64,000 bases of DNA from Salegentibacter tibetensis. Lineage in GTDB: Bacteria; Bacteroidota; Bacteroidia; Flavobacteriales; Flavobacteriaceae. Shown here in pieces: positions 39,601 through 47,676 of the stretch. The translations under genes and the position numbers were made by a program. Location: positions 26,428 through 90,427 of the forward strand of contig NZ_JAIQZA010000017.1 of assembly GCF_020164485.1 (NCBI RefSeq). The letters are read 5' to 3'. The first letter of the stretch is position 1; every line of letters begins with the position of its first letter. The notes beneath the pieces were generated by a model. The model was not told the origin of the DNA and did not search any database. It worked only from the letters and a program-made list of their open reading frames with translations.

Positions 39601-39869
39601 TCAAGAGTTTTATACCCGATATAGCTAAACACCAAAACAGCATCTGGACTTGAAACTTCAAGTGAATATTCACCATCAAAATTGGTCATCGCACCATTGG
39701 AAGTTCCTTTCTCAAGTACATTTACACCGAGCAAGGGTTCGTTTGTTTCAGAATCTAAAATAGTTCCCGTCACTTGATTCTCCTGAGCACTTAATTGAGC
39801 ACAGAAACAAATAAATACCCCTAACAAGAATAGTTGTCTTCGGGTTAGTCTCAGCAATTTTTGATGCAT
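36654..39869 (-). CDS. susC: SusC/RagA-family TonB-dependent transporter
   Basis: The 1071-residue outer-membrane protein has a signal peptide ending LSAQ, a carboxypeptidase-regulatory-like domain (about 31-110), a TonB box region (DEVVVVGYGTTKK), a plug domain and a 22-strand-type barrel ending in a terminal aromatic residue (LNLNF). It should import pectic oligosaccharides with TonB energy together with SusD. It heads the operon; the operator and promoter lie about 160 bp upstream at 40030-40075. Confidence 0.96.
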   Translation of the reverse strand: MHQKLLRLTRRQLFLLGVFICFCAQLSAQENQVTGTILDSETNEPLLGVNVLEKGTSNGAMTNFDGEYSLEVSSPDAVLVFSYIGYKTLEVNADGRSTINATLQVDSDSLDEVVVVGYGTTKKSDLTGSVVSISGNDLTEQARSSVAETLTGRLAGVQVLSTEGSPDAEINIRIRGNGSLTQDSSPLIIVDGFPVNSMSDISPTDIESISVLKDASSTAIYGSRGANGVIIITTKDGRSGEINVNFNTFYGFQKIANTIDVLEPEDYVKWQYEYALLRDSENLDSYERYFGLWQDYDQYVGQEGNNWQKQIYGNMGEVQSHDLAIRGGSEKASFNFNYAHYDVNTIMLGSDYKRDNLSLALKSQAGEKVDLSFTVRYSETEINGGGTNEQNEISSADSRLKFSVQYSPVPISGLTTTDTDQALAGYLVNPFVATSDNQRQQLRKNFNMLGSFGWDIIDNLRFQSDYGLDHRIEQDYRYYGRSTYYSRNRPSADNQGLPALVYSDRKRESFRNANTINYDFNSFLSEDHNLKLLLGQEMIVTQDNEETSEIQGFPKDFGFETTRKLTTQGTPQSVDNFYRPDDKLLSFFGRVNYDFKSKYLVTATYRADGSSKFLGDNRWGYFPSAAVAWKLKEENFLKNVEWLNALKLRLSYGEAGNNNIPAGQTVQSFQSNTTTYLNEIPTYWSSSRVLANPDLKWETTVTQNVGLDFDMFGGVLRGSFEAYKNITTDLLLAFRTPGSGYEFQYRNLGEIQNSGVEGSLNINAITKQNYGLSFAVNASANRNKINSLGSLEDYQEYSGWASSEIGSDYAVWVGQPVGAMFGYQNDGRYEVSDFDFDAVTNTYTLKPEVVDNSDLIGEVMPGSLKLKDINGDGIVDINDNSIIGDSNPDFTGGFVLDAYAYGFDLTAAFNFSVGNDVYNANKVQYTTANENSQYRNLSTIMGDGRRWTNLNPETGQLITDPDALAAANTNTTMWSPNMRSYVFSDWAVEDGSFLRLNTLSLGYTIPSSLMSKYNITKLRFYATANNVFILTDYSGLDPEVSTRRSTPLTPGVDFSPFPRNRQIVFGLNLNF

Positions 39870-40029
39870 AACTGATCTTTTTGATTATTAATAGTTTTCA
39901 TTAAAGGTTAATTAGTTATTGAGAAACTTATAGGTTAATTTTCCTCAAAAATCTGAATTCCACAACTACATCGATTTCGTTTAAAGTTATTATAGCGGAT
40001 AAAAAACCTGTTACTAGTAAATAAATAAT

Positions 40030-40075
40030 TGTAATCGATTACACAAACGTAAACATTTAATTAACATTTCCAAAA
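40030..40075 (-). promoter_or_regulatory. LacI operator and promoter of susCD
   Basis: The perfect palindrome TGTAATCGATTACA is at 40030-40043. It abuts TACGTTTG (40044-40051 on the minus strand, exact TAnnTTTG), and after exactly 19 bp there is TTTTG (40071-40075). The spacing is identical to the kduI promoter. The operator overlaps the expected start site. Confidence 0.86.
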
Positions 40076-40193
40076 TATACAGCCAATAAAAATTACAAAT
40101 TTTATTTTTAACCCCGTATAACTGCATAATTTAACATTAAGAGCATTGTTTTATTATGACAACTCGATATAAGCACCTATACAAATACCGAAA

Positions 40194-40207
40194 TGTAATC
40201 GATATCA
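40194..40207. promoter_or_regulatory. Degenerate upstream LacI operator
   Basis: TGTAATCGATATCA matches the first ten bases of the operator exactly and loses the second arm. It is about 164 bp upstream of the main susC operator, a distance compatible with looping, but binding is unproven. Confidence 0.4.
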
Positions 40208-40429
40208 TTCCGCTTTTTTTTAAACATTAAAATATTGATCAGCAAAACACTAAACAGATAGTCCTCAGATAATTAAATTAAATCAATACCGCATTTTTCA
40301 TGAAAAATGCTGGCTACCAAGCCTTATAAAGAGATCCTTTTGTAAAAATATTATTATTCAAGAATCGGCGGACGAAACTCAAACTATTTAAGAAAAGCCT
40401 TATTTTACAAACTCTTTCAAGGCTCCATT

Positions 40430-40605
40430 TTAGCACACACCGAATTCGGCACCTTTAATAATAGCTTTTTCTGTACCCTGCTCCTCAGAATCCGTTTTAA
40501 AGTTTAAGGCTTCCAAATTGTTTCGTTTAACTGAAAACCAAATTTATCCTTCTCTTTAGATCTTATAACCTCAACGGTCTGGTTAAGCTCTAAATCCCAT
40601 ACTGG
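40430..40605 (-). pseudogene. Frameshifted C-terminal fragment of an unidentified gene
   Basis: On the minus strand one frame reads VPVWDLELNQTVEVIRSK and continues to FQLNETIWKP before a stop. A shifted frame then continues EALNFKTDSEEQGTEKAI to a stop at 40430-40432. The composition looks like protein-coding sequence broken by a frameshift near TGGAAGCCTTAA. I do not recognise the family. No start codon or upstream part remains. Confidence 0.4.
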
Positions 40606-40648
40606 TACGCAGATTTAGTTCTACTTTACACCCATACAACACTGTAAT

Positions 40649-42646
40649 TCATTTCCACCAATTCCGGGTCAAATATTTTTCGCCCTCAACGATTAAAAAG
40701 ACACAAAAACCGGCTATTGCCGGGTGGATCCAGTAAAGCAGTGGTACGGGTACTGTTAGAAAAAAGCTATTCATAAAGGGGGCGTAAACGAAGACCAACT
40801 GTAAAAAGGTAAGAACAGCTGCGGCATAGAACACATAGGGATTACCAAAAAAATCTTTATTGATCCCCGGACCCTTCATTTTTCGACAGCTAAAGAGATA
40901 AAATAGCTGGCTACAAACCAGAGTATTCACCGCCACAGTGCGGGCCCCGTTCTCTTCCAGTCCAATGTTGAGCATATAATAAAATACTGCCAGAGTAAAA
41001 GCCCCGATTATAATTGAGACATAAATGATTCTCCATAGAAATTGTTTCCCAAGGATAGGCTGATCTGCCATTCTGGGCGGCCTTTTCATCACATTCTTCT
41101 CCATTGGCTCAAATGAAATGGACAGGGCCAGGGTTACAGCTGTAACCATATTAACCCACAGGATCTGTGCCGGGGTGATAGGCATTATTATTCCAAGAAT
41201 AACTGCGGCCATAAGAACAAGAGACTCTGCCCCATTAGTTGGCAGGATAAAAAATAAAGCTTTTTTAATATTATCATAGACGGTTCTGCCCTCTTTTATT
41301 GCGTTTACAATGGTGGCAAAATTGTCGTCGGCCAGCACCATTTCAGAAGCATCTTTGGTGACTTCAGTACCTTTAATTCCCATTGCCACGCCTATATTGG
41401 CTTTTTTTAGGGCAGGCGCATCGTTAACTCCATCCCCGGTCATGGCACATAACAACCCGTTGGCCTGCAATGCTTTTACAAGTCTTAATTTATGCTCTGG
41501 TGTGGTACGAGCGTAAATGCTATGATCCACTACAATCTTTTGAAGCTTTTCATCACTCATTTCTTCTATCTCCTGCCCCGTGATAACATTCTCATAGCCT
41601 TCAATACCTATATCCCGGCCAATGGCCTTTGCGGTTAGCGCATGATCACCGGTAATCATCTTAACTTTTACCCCGGCAGTTTTACATTCCTTAATCGCCT
41701 GCACTACCTCCTCCCGTGGAGGATCAATGATCCCGGCTATGCCTAAAAATGTAAATTCAGATTCCCCAAGAGGTAAATTTAATTGAGATGTTTCCTTCGG
41801 AGCTTTCCGAAATGCAGCTCCCAGGATGCGCTGCCCTCCGGAGGCTACCTTATCTATTTGTTCCAGCCAGTATCTCTTATTCACCTCTTGAGAGCCGGCA
41901 GCAGTAAATTGAAAAGCACATTTTTCGAGTACCTTCTCCGGCGCACCGGTCATGAATACCAGCTTTTCATTTCCCACCTTATTAAGAGTTGCCATGAATT
42001 TATGGTCAGACTCGAATGGAATGGTATCCAGGCGTTCCGGTCTAAAATTCTCAAAACCGGCTTTTAGGCTTAAACTCAGTAAAGCTGCTTCTGTAGGTGT
42101 GCCTATAATTTCGTAATAACCCTCTTCATTTTGGTTTATCTCTGAATTGTTACAGGCTCGCAGGCATTGCATCAATCTTGAAAAGACCAGATCTTCATCA
42201 ACTTTAAGCTTTTGCTCATCGAGCAGGATATTTCCTAAGGGTTCATAACCGGTCCCTTCAACCGTATATTGCTTTTCTGAAGTGACAACCGTTTTTGCGG
42301 TCATTTCATTTTTTGTTAGGGTACCTGTTTTATCTGAGCATATTACGTTTACAGACCCCAGGGTTTCAACTGAAGGCAATTTTCTTATTATAGCTTTTCT
42401 TTTGGCCATTTGCTGAACCCCTATCGCCAGAGTAATGGTCATTATGGCCGGCAACCCTTCAGGAATGGCAGCGACCACAAGCCCTATTGATGCCAGAAAA
42501 AGCTCTGTGATGGAATAATCTCTGAAAAAATATCCAAAGGCAAAAAAGCCTGCTGTAATTCCCACGATGATCAAAGAGAGCCATTTGCTGAATTCCTCAA
42601 TTTGCTGAAGAAGAGGAGTGGTGATCACCTGCACGTTGGTCATCAT
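40649..42646 (-). pseudogene. P-type cation ATPase, C-terminal part (frameshifted gene)
   Basis: The 665-residue frame contains most of a P2-type (calcium or monovalent cation) ATPase: M3-M4 with PEGLPA (62-67), the phosphorylation site DKTGTLT (Asp105), the nucleotide-binding domain, TGDGVNDAPA, and the C-terminal cation-ATPase membrane domain. The N-terminal actuator part is in the next frame (42643-43335). In the overlap another frame encodes RADTELGKINRMMT, the expected family sequence, so a small deletion near 42675-42685 split one gene. The ATG used here overlaps the upstream stop as ATGA, so restart of translation is conceivable. Substrate may be Ca2+. Confidence 0.85.
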
Positions 42647-43335
42647 TCTGTTAATCTTTCCCAGCTCAGTATCAGCTCTTCAACTACAACAGCCGTGGCT
42701 TTCCCGTAAACCACAGTAGTGCCGGAGAACCCCATTCCGGTACGATCTCCCAGAAGGGCATTTTCTGCCACGGGATCCGTATTCTTTTCTACCGCTTCGG
42801 CTTCCCCGGTAAGCGGCGATTCCTCTACCTGGAAATCCCGTGATTCAATGATTCGCACATCTGCCGGAATCTTATCACCGGATTTTAGCCGAATGACATC
42901 TCCCGGCACCAAATCCTTTGCATCTATATCTTTTTGCCTGCCATCCCTTACTACTAGGGCGTGCAGGGAGAGCATATTGCGAATACCTTCCAAAGCTTCC
43001 TCTGCCTTTCCCTCCTGAATATATCCAATTACAGCATTAACTATAACTACAAGCACGATGACCCAGGTATCTATCCAGTGGTCCATAAGCGCTGTAATTA
43101 CAGCCGCAATGATAAGTATATATATGAGTAAATTATTAAACTGAAGCAGAAAGCGTTTTAATTCAGATTGTTTTTTCCCTTTTGGGAGTTCATTCAGCCC
43201 ATATGTTTCTTTTCGTAAAGAAACATCATCCTTTGAAAGACCTTTTTCAAAATTTGTTTTTAAACTTTCTTTTACTTCAGTGGGAGTGAAGGTATGCCAG
43301 TGTAGGCTGGTAATTTTATGAGAAGAGTTTTTCAT
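42643..43335 (-). pseudogene. P-type cation ATPase, N-terminal part (frameshifted gene)
   Basis: About 230 residues from ATG 43335 (a TTG at 43353 is a longer alternative). It carries the cation-ATPase N-domain (LSKDDVSLRKETYGLNEL), M1-M2 and the actuator domain with LTGEAEAVEK. It then leaves the family frame at VVVE and ends with unrelated residues SWERLTE. Together with 40649-42646 it would make a protein of about 895 residues, normal for the family. The missing few residues lie at the A-domain to M3 junction, so the separate pieces are unlikely to be active unless they assemble. Confidence 0.85.
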
Positions 43336-43452
43336 GTGTAATACCTTTACCAAATTTCAGAAAGCTCTTATTTTTCACGAACTTTTTGAAAACCTCCAGG
43401 TTAATACACTTAAAATTACAACATTTCAAGACAATAGAGAATTGAAATAATG

Positions 43453-43464
43453 TGATATATATCA
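43453..43464. promoter_or_regulatory. Crp/FNR-like palindrome upstream of the P-type ATPase
   Basis: TGATATATATCA is a perfect palindrome fitting the TGAT-N4-ATCA core of Crp/FNR-family sites. It is about 120 bp before the ATPase start. No regulator gene is nearby and A+T-rich palindromes can arise by chance. Confidence 0.4.
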
Positions 43465-43725
43465 GAGAAAATAGATTTTTTTAATTGCAAGTCCCAGACA
43501 TCATCTCACAGCCTTTAAAAAAACCTCCTTATGAAGGAAAACCTCAAAAAACGATGTGAAACTTTTTTTTCTGCTTGCGTGAACTTCCCTGCAATCCTAT
43601 TTACATTTACCGTTATTATGTTAAACATAGGGAACTTCCCCCACAGAAAAATCCGGCTCCAGTACGAAAAGTCAGAAAAAAGGATCGGTTACCATATTGC
43701 TATAAAAACACTTAGAACAGACCAA

Positions 43726-43766
43726 AAAATTCCTGATGTATTTGAGTCAAACACACCAGGAATTTT
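43726..43766 (-). terminator. Terminator after the vWA lipoprotein gene
   Basis: AAAATTCCTG (43726-43735) pairs with CAGGAATTTT (43757-43766). On the minus strand the stem is followed by a run of T. It lies about 36 bp after the vWA stop codon at 43802. Confidence 0.7.
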
Positions 43767-43801
43767 CAACGATTCCAGTAGGTTTTCAGTAGTTTATTTT
43801 T

Positions 43802-45289
43802 TTATAGATTCTTAGCTTTTTCAACCAAAGTCTTTAATTCAGCTTTAAAACCATGTTCATCGGCCAGGCTTGTTGAATTTAACCAGTTCAATACTTTATC
43901 ATATTCACTGCTCCCTTTGTATTCAGAATCTCGCAGCAACATGGAAAAAGACGCTATGCTGGCAGTAAACCTCATAAAATCTGAAGACTCTCCAAATGCT
44001 TTTCCTTCATCAAAAATTTCCAGTCCTAATAGTTGGCTCGAATCTGAATCAGGGTCTTTATACCTAAAATCTACCTTAATGGAAGGAATGGTAGAATACT
44101 GGGGATTCCTGGAAGGTATTACCTCATAAATTGCGGTTATATTCTGTCCCGCTCCTATCTCACCGGCATCTTCCTCATCGTCCTCAAAATCTTCCTCCTT
44201 TAAAAGACGGTTTTCATACCCGATAAGCCTGTAGGCTTCCACATTTTTAATATCAAATTCTACCTGGACCTTTACGTCCTTAGCCACCGTAAAAAATTTG
44301 TTGTATTCATAGATAAATACCTTTCTCAATTGCTCTATATTATCAATATACTCATAGGTCCCGTTTCCGTTATTTGCTATTTGTTCCATAGCAGCATCGT
44401 TTAAATTTCCGCGACCAACTCCAAGCACACTTAGAAAAATACCACTATCCCGCTTTTCTTCTATTAATTCTATTAGTTCTTCCTGACTGGTGATCCCTAC
44501 GTTAAAATCACCATCACTTCCAAGAATAACCCTATTATTACCATTTTCTAAAAAGTTTGCAGCGGCTATTTCATATGCGGTTTTTATTCCTTCAGAACCG
44601 GCAGTACTCCCCCCAGCACCTAACCTATCTATTGCATTTATAATTTCACCTTTTTCGTTTCCCGGGGTCGATTCAAGTATCACGGAAGAAGAACCTGCAT
44701 AAGTAACTATAGCTATCCTGTCCTCAGATGTAAATTCATTAACGAGCGTTTTAAAACCGTTTTTTAAAAGCTCTAGCTTATCCTCACTTCCCATGGAACC
44801 GGAAACATCTATTAAAAAAACAAAATTGGATGGCGGTAAGGGTTCAGCCAGGGGTTTTCCCTTTATTCCTATTCGTATAAGTTTGGTTTCATTATTCCAG
44901 GGAGTATTACTTATTTCTCCATTTAAACTAATAGGATGACCACTCTCTGTAAACCCATAATCTAAATTGAAATAATTGATCATCTCTTCGGTACGAATGG
45001 CATTCTTAGGCGGTAATTGATTATCCTGTAACAGGAACCGTCTTAAATTAGCATAAGAAGCACCATCTGCATCTATGGAAAATGTAGAGATTGCCTGATC
45101 CTCAACCTTTACAAAAGGATTTTCTACAATTTCATTATAATTATCCCCGGGGATTTCCATATCGTAAACCCCTCCGGCCTGATTAGAAAAATCAACGTAT
45201 GGAGATATATTTTGATCTGATACGTTATCGGTTTCACAGGAAGATAATAACAATAAGCCGAATGTCAAAAAGCAGTATAGTTTTTTCAT
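43802..45289 (-). CDS. von Willebrand factor type A domain lipoprotein (YfbK-like)
   Basis: The product has about 495 residues from ATG 45289; a TTG two codons upstream is less likely. It has a lipobox (LSSC) and an N-terminal YfbK-type region (STFSIDADGASYANLRRFL). The vWA domain has a complete MIDAS start (DVSGSMGS) plus the later TAGSEG and GSDGDFN elements. The DUF3520-like C-terminal region is present. Such proteins are exported metal-dependent adhesion or scaffold proteins of unknown function. It is monocistronic by position, ending at a terminator. Confidence 0.88.
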   Translation of the reverse strand: MKKLYCFLTFGLLLLSSCETDNVSDQNISPYVDFSNQAGGVYDMEIPGDNYNEIVENPFVKVEDQAISTFSIDADGASYANLRRFLLQDNQLPPKNAIRTEEMINYFNLDYGFTESGHPISLNGEISNTPWNNETKLIRIGIKGKPLAEPLPPSNFVFLIDVSGSMGSEDKLELLKNGFKTLVNEFTSEDRIAIVTYAGSSSVILESTPGNEKGEIINAIDRLGAGGSTAGSEGIKTAYEIAAANFLENGNNRVILGSDGDFNVGITSQEELIELIEEKRDSGIFLSVLGVGRGNLNDAAMEQIANNGNGTYEYIDNIEQLRKVFIYEYNKFFTVAKDVKVQVEFDIKNVEAYRLIGYENRLLKEEDFEDDEEDAGEIGAGQNITAIYEVIPSRNPQYSTIPSIKVDFRYKDPDSDSSQLLGLEIFDEGKAFGESSDFMRFTASIASFSMLLRDSEYKGSSEYDKVLNWLNSTSLADEHGFKAELKTLVEKAKNL

Positions 45290-45503
45290 AATCAATTGGT
45301 TTTGTATTTAATAGATGCCAAAGCTTATAAAAGGTTGCGTCACAAAGGCTTTGAAATTTGATAAAAAGTGGGAAATGGCTATTAAAACACAAAAATTACC
45401 GCAAAATGAATCAGATTATTCACTTTACATATTTAACGAAGGATTATTAATGTTTGAATATTAAGATGGAGTAATTTTTCTAGATTTAACCAAAAAATAT
45501 GTT

Positions 45504-45671
45504 ATGCTAGAAATTTCATTGGGAATCCTGGTTTCTCTTTTATCAATTATCCTTTTACGATCATTTAGATCAAACCTTTCTGAAAAGGAAAAAATTTCCC
45601 TATTGGAAAAATCTTTAATTCGTATTAAATCTTATAATATGGCTAAGAGGAAAAAGAGATCCATAAAATAA
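45504..45671 (+). CDS. Small single-pass membrane peptide (55 residues)
   Basis: An ATG at 45504 opens a 55-codon frame ending TAA. The peptide begins MLEISLGILVSLLSIILLRS, a clear transmembrane helix, and ends in a very basic tail (MAKRKKRSIK). The mix of a helix and a coiled, charged tail looks like real coding sequence, but I do not recognise a family. Two ATG codons overlap here; the one at 45499 stops after two codons. Confidence 0.5.
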   Translation: MLEISLGILVSLLSIILLRSFRSNLSEKEKISLLEKSLIRIKSYNMAKRKKRSIK

Positions 45672-45978
45672 GTTGATTAATCTCATGAAGAAGGCTAAAT
45701 ATTCATCGCTGTAAATCGCGGGAAATTTTAAAAGAGTTAGATGTTTAAAACGGTCGAAGAGATTAGCGGTGAATATGGTAATAATATATCTACTATATTT
45801 AAGCTTGTACCGTATTAGTTCACTTTTTGGACGCGTTGAACTTATACTATCTGATATTACTTTTTTAAAACAGCATAAAAAGAGACTGTCTGAAAAGTTT
45901 CTTTTAAATCATCATTATGTCCCGAAACTTCGGAACAGCTTGACAAATTAGACCTTTCCAGACAACCTCAGTAAACTT

Positions 45979-46155
45979 TTACTTTTTTGATTCTGCAACT
46001 GAAACTTTACGAAACTCTTTTAAAAGTTTTTCCAGTTCCAAAGAGGATTTTCTTGCTCTGGTCCCGGCGCTTTTATTGCCAGTTTCTAATTGCGCATTAG
46101 CCTCTGTCTGGAAATTTTCAAAAGTAGTCTGAATGTTTTCAACAAGTTCTTTCAT
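45979..46155 (-). CDS. Histone H1-like small protein
   Basis: A 58-codon frame starts MKELVENIQTTFENFQTEAN and contains GNKSAGTRARKSSLELEKL and FRKVSVAESKK. This is the short Hc1/H1-like protein common in Bacteroidota: an acidic helix followed by a basic, Lys/Arg/Ser/Ala-rich part thought to bind DNA. Length is normal for the family. It is isolated from its neighbours, and no promoter was identified. Confidence 0.8.
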   Translation of the reverse strand: MKELVENIQTTFENFQTEANAQLETGNKSAGTRARKSSLELEKLLKEFRKVSVAESKK

Positions 46156-46698
46156 GATAGTATTTTTAAAGTTAAAACGCTAAAATAGCAGAATATTCCT
46201 CGGACTCCTCAATTTTCAAATATTTTTTAGCGAATAATATAAAGGAAATTTGACATTACTTCCGGCAGGACGAATTTCAAAAACCGACTGAAATTTGTAA
46301 GCCATTTTTCATCAATAAATTAGGCTGCCGGAAAAAACCATAGAAATCAAGAACCTCGGGGCAAGCCCACGAGGTATGAATTGGAAAACTATTTTATAAT
46401 TTCGAGGCAAGCCTCGGGGAACCTGCCCGAAATAAATTCCATTCAGGCGGGTTAAACCCTCAATGAGGGATTAAAAATTTCCTTATAATTTAATTCCCAC
46501 CCTTTTCCATTTCTTCTAAAGTCATTTTTCATTTCACAACAATCTCTACTATCGCATAATCGCGTGAATATTGTAATATAACGCAATGTCCCTTTTAATT
46601 TATAAAGGCCTTAACACTAATTGGTAAACAATTAACTGATAATCAGCGGCTTTAAATCTAATTTAAGTACCTGTTATTAACCATTTAAACTGAATATT
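46156..46698. other. Gene-free region upstream of the Mn catalase
   Basis: This 543-bp region holds a cluster of palindromes (46354-46469) and then A+T-rich sequence that should contain the catalase promoter. I found no open frame worth calling and no clear TTG/TAnnTTTG pair. Confidence 0.6.
46354..46469. repeat. Cluster of short palindromes (REP-like)
   Basis: Four hairpins follow in about 115 bp: CCTCG...CGAGG (46354-46374), CGAGGC-AA-GCCTCG (46403-46416), AACCTGCC...GGCGGGTT (about 46420-46453) and CCCTCA-A-TGAGGG (46457-46469). The first two share the word GGCAAGC. The cluster is G+C-richer than its surroundings and resembles intergenic palindromic repeats. Confidence 0.6.
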
Positions 46699-47628
46699 AT
46701 GTTTTACCACGTTAAAGAACTTCAATTTAATGCACGGGTTTCTAAACCAGATCCTGCATTTGCCACACTCCTTCTCGAACAATTTGGAGGTGCTAATGGG
46801 GAACTGAAAGCCGCGCTTCAGTATTTCACCCAGGCTTTCGCAGCAAAAAAAATACATCCGGATAAGTATGATCTTCTAATGGATATTGCTACAGAAGAAT
46901 TCAGCCATTTAGAAATTGTTGGTGCCACAATTCAAATGCTTCTAAAAGGAATTCACGGCAGCCTTAAGGATGCGGCTGATGAATCTGAAATAATGCCTCT
47001 TATGCAGGGAACGGCTTCAAAAGAAGAGTTTATTCACCAGGCCATGGTGAATCCTCAATTCTTTAATCTTTCAGGAGGCGGACCTACTTTAACTGATACC
47101 AACGGAAATCCATGGACTTCAGCTTACGTAACCGCAAACGGAGATTTAACTGCCGATCTTCGTTCTAATATAGCGGCAGAATCCCGTGCAAAAATAGTAT
47201 ATGAATACCTTCTTCAGCATACTTCCGATCCTCACGTAAAAGATACTTTAAGATTTCTTATGACCAGGGAGGTTGCACATTTCCAAATGTTCCAGGCAGC
47301 ACTCGAAACTATAAAACCTAACTTTCCTCCGGGTGTGCTGCAAAGTGATCCACGCTATAGCAATCAATATTTTAACCTCTCTAACGGCGAAGATGTTCGA
47401 GGCCCCTGGAATGAAGGGAAAAGTCCTGAATTGGGAGAAACCTGGGAATATATTTCAGATCCAATAGAGCACGTTAAAAAGACAAAAGGATTGAAAGACG
47501 CGAAGCAGACCTCCTCCAGAACACAGAAGGAAGTAGATAAAAAGAACAAGGAACTAAGCAAAAAGAAGGTGAAAGAAATTGAAAAGGCATTACCGGATAA
47601 AGGAGAAATGCAATGGAGCAATTATTAA
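46699..47628 (+). CDS. Manganese catalase
   Basis: The 309-residue protein is a ferritin-like di-manganese catalase that converts hydrogen peroxide to water and oxygen in the cytoplasm. The metal ligands are visible: Glu35 (GANGE), Glu67 and His70 (EFSH), Glu161 (AAESRAK) and His194 (REVAHFQ). The core length is normal. A Lys/Glu-rich tail of about 50 residues (after DPIEHVKKTKG) is low-complexity. A terminator at 47641-47664 separates it from the DsbA-like gene, which still may be co-expressed by read-through. Confidence 0.93.
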   Translation: MFYHVKELQFNARVSKPDPAFATLLLEQFGGANGELKAALQYFTQAFAAKKIHPDKYDLLMDIATEEFSHLEIVGATIQMLLKGIHGSLKDAADESEIMPLMQGTASKEEFIHQAMVNPQFFNLSGGGPTLTDTNGNPWTSAYVTANGDLTADLRSNIAAESRAKIVYEYLLQHTSDPHVKDTLRFLMTREVAHFQMFQAALETIKPNFPPGVLQSDPRYSNQYFNLSNGEDVRGPWNEGKSPELGETWEYISDPIEHVKKTKGLKDAKQTSSRTQKEVDKKNKELSKKKVKEIEKALPDKGEMQWSNY

Positions 47629-47640
47629 AAATAAAAAAGC

Positions 47641-47664
47641 AAAAGCCGGGTTCATCCGGCTTTT
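47641..47664. terminator. Terminator after the Mn catalase
   Basis: AAAAGCCGG (47641-47649) and CCGGCTTTT (47656-47664) form a perfect 9-bp stem with a 6-base loop and T-run, 12 bp after the stop codon. It overlaps the leader of the next gene (start 47677). Confidence 0.85.
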
Positions 47665-47676
47665 ACCAGGAAAAAT

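Larger units (their letters stand above)
39870..40648. other. Long intergenic region upstream of susC
   Basis: This 779-bp stretch holds the susC leader of about 160 nt, the promoter and operator at 40030-40075, a degenerate operator at 40194-40207 and coding debris at about 40430-40605. Between 40208 and 40430 I see nothing recognisable. Confidence 0.7.
43354..43801. other. Intergenic region between ATPase and vWA gene
   Basis: This 448-bp stretch holds the Crp/FNR-like palindrome (43453-43464) and the vWA terminator (43726-43766). An open frame on the plus strand (43531-43815) runs through the terminator into the vWA gene and has no family features, so I treat it as non-coding. Confidence 0.6.

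Noticed and set aside
43531..43815. Plus-strand open frame of 94 codons between the ATPase and vWA genes
   Set aside because: It runs through a clear terminator and into the antisense of the vWA gene; the peptide has no family features.
45769..45951. Plus-strand frame of 60 codons after the small membrane peptide
   Set aside because: No start context, no recognisable pattern, and it holds a stretch (GAGACTGTCTGAAAAG) resembling transposon-end debris. Too weak to call either as gene or as element.
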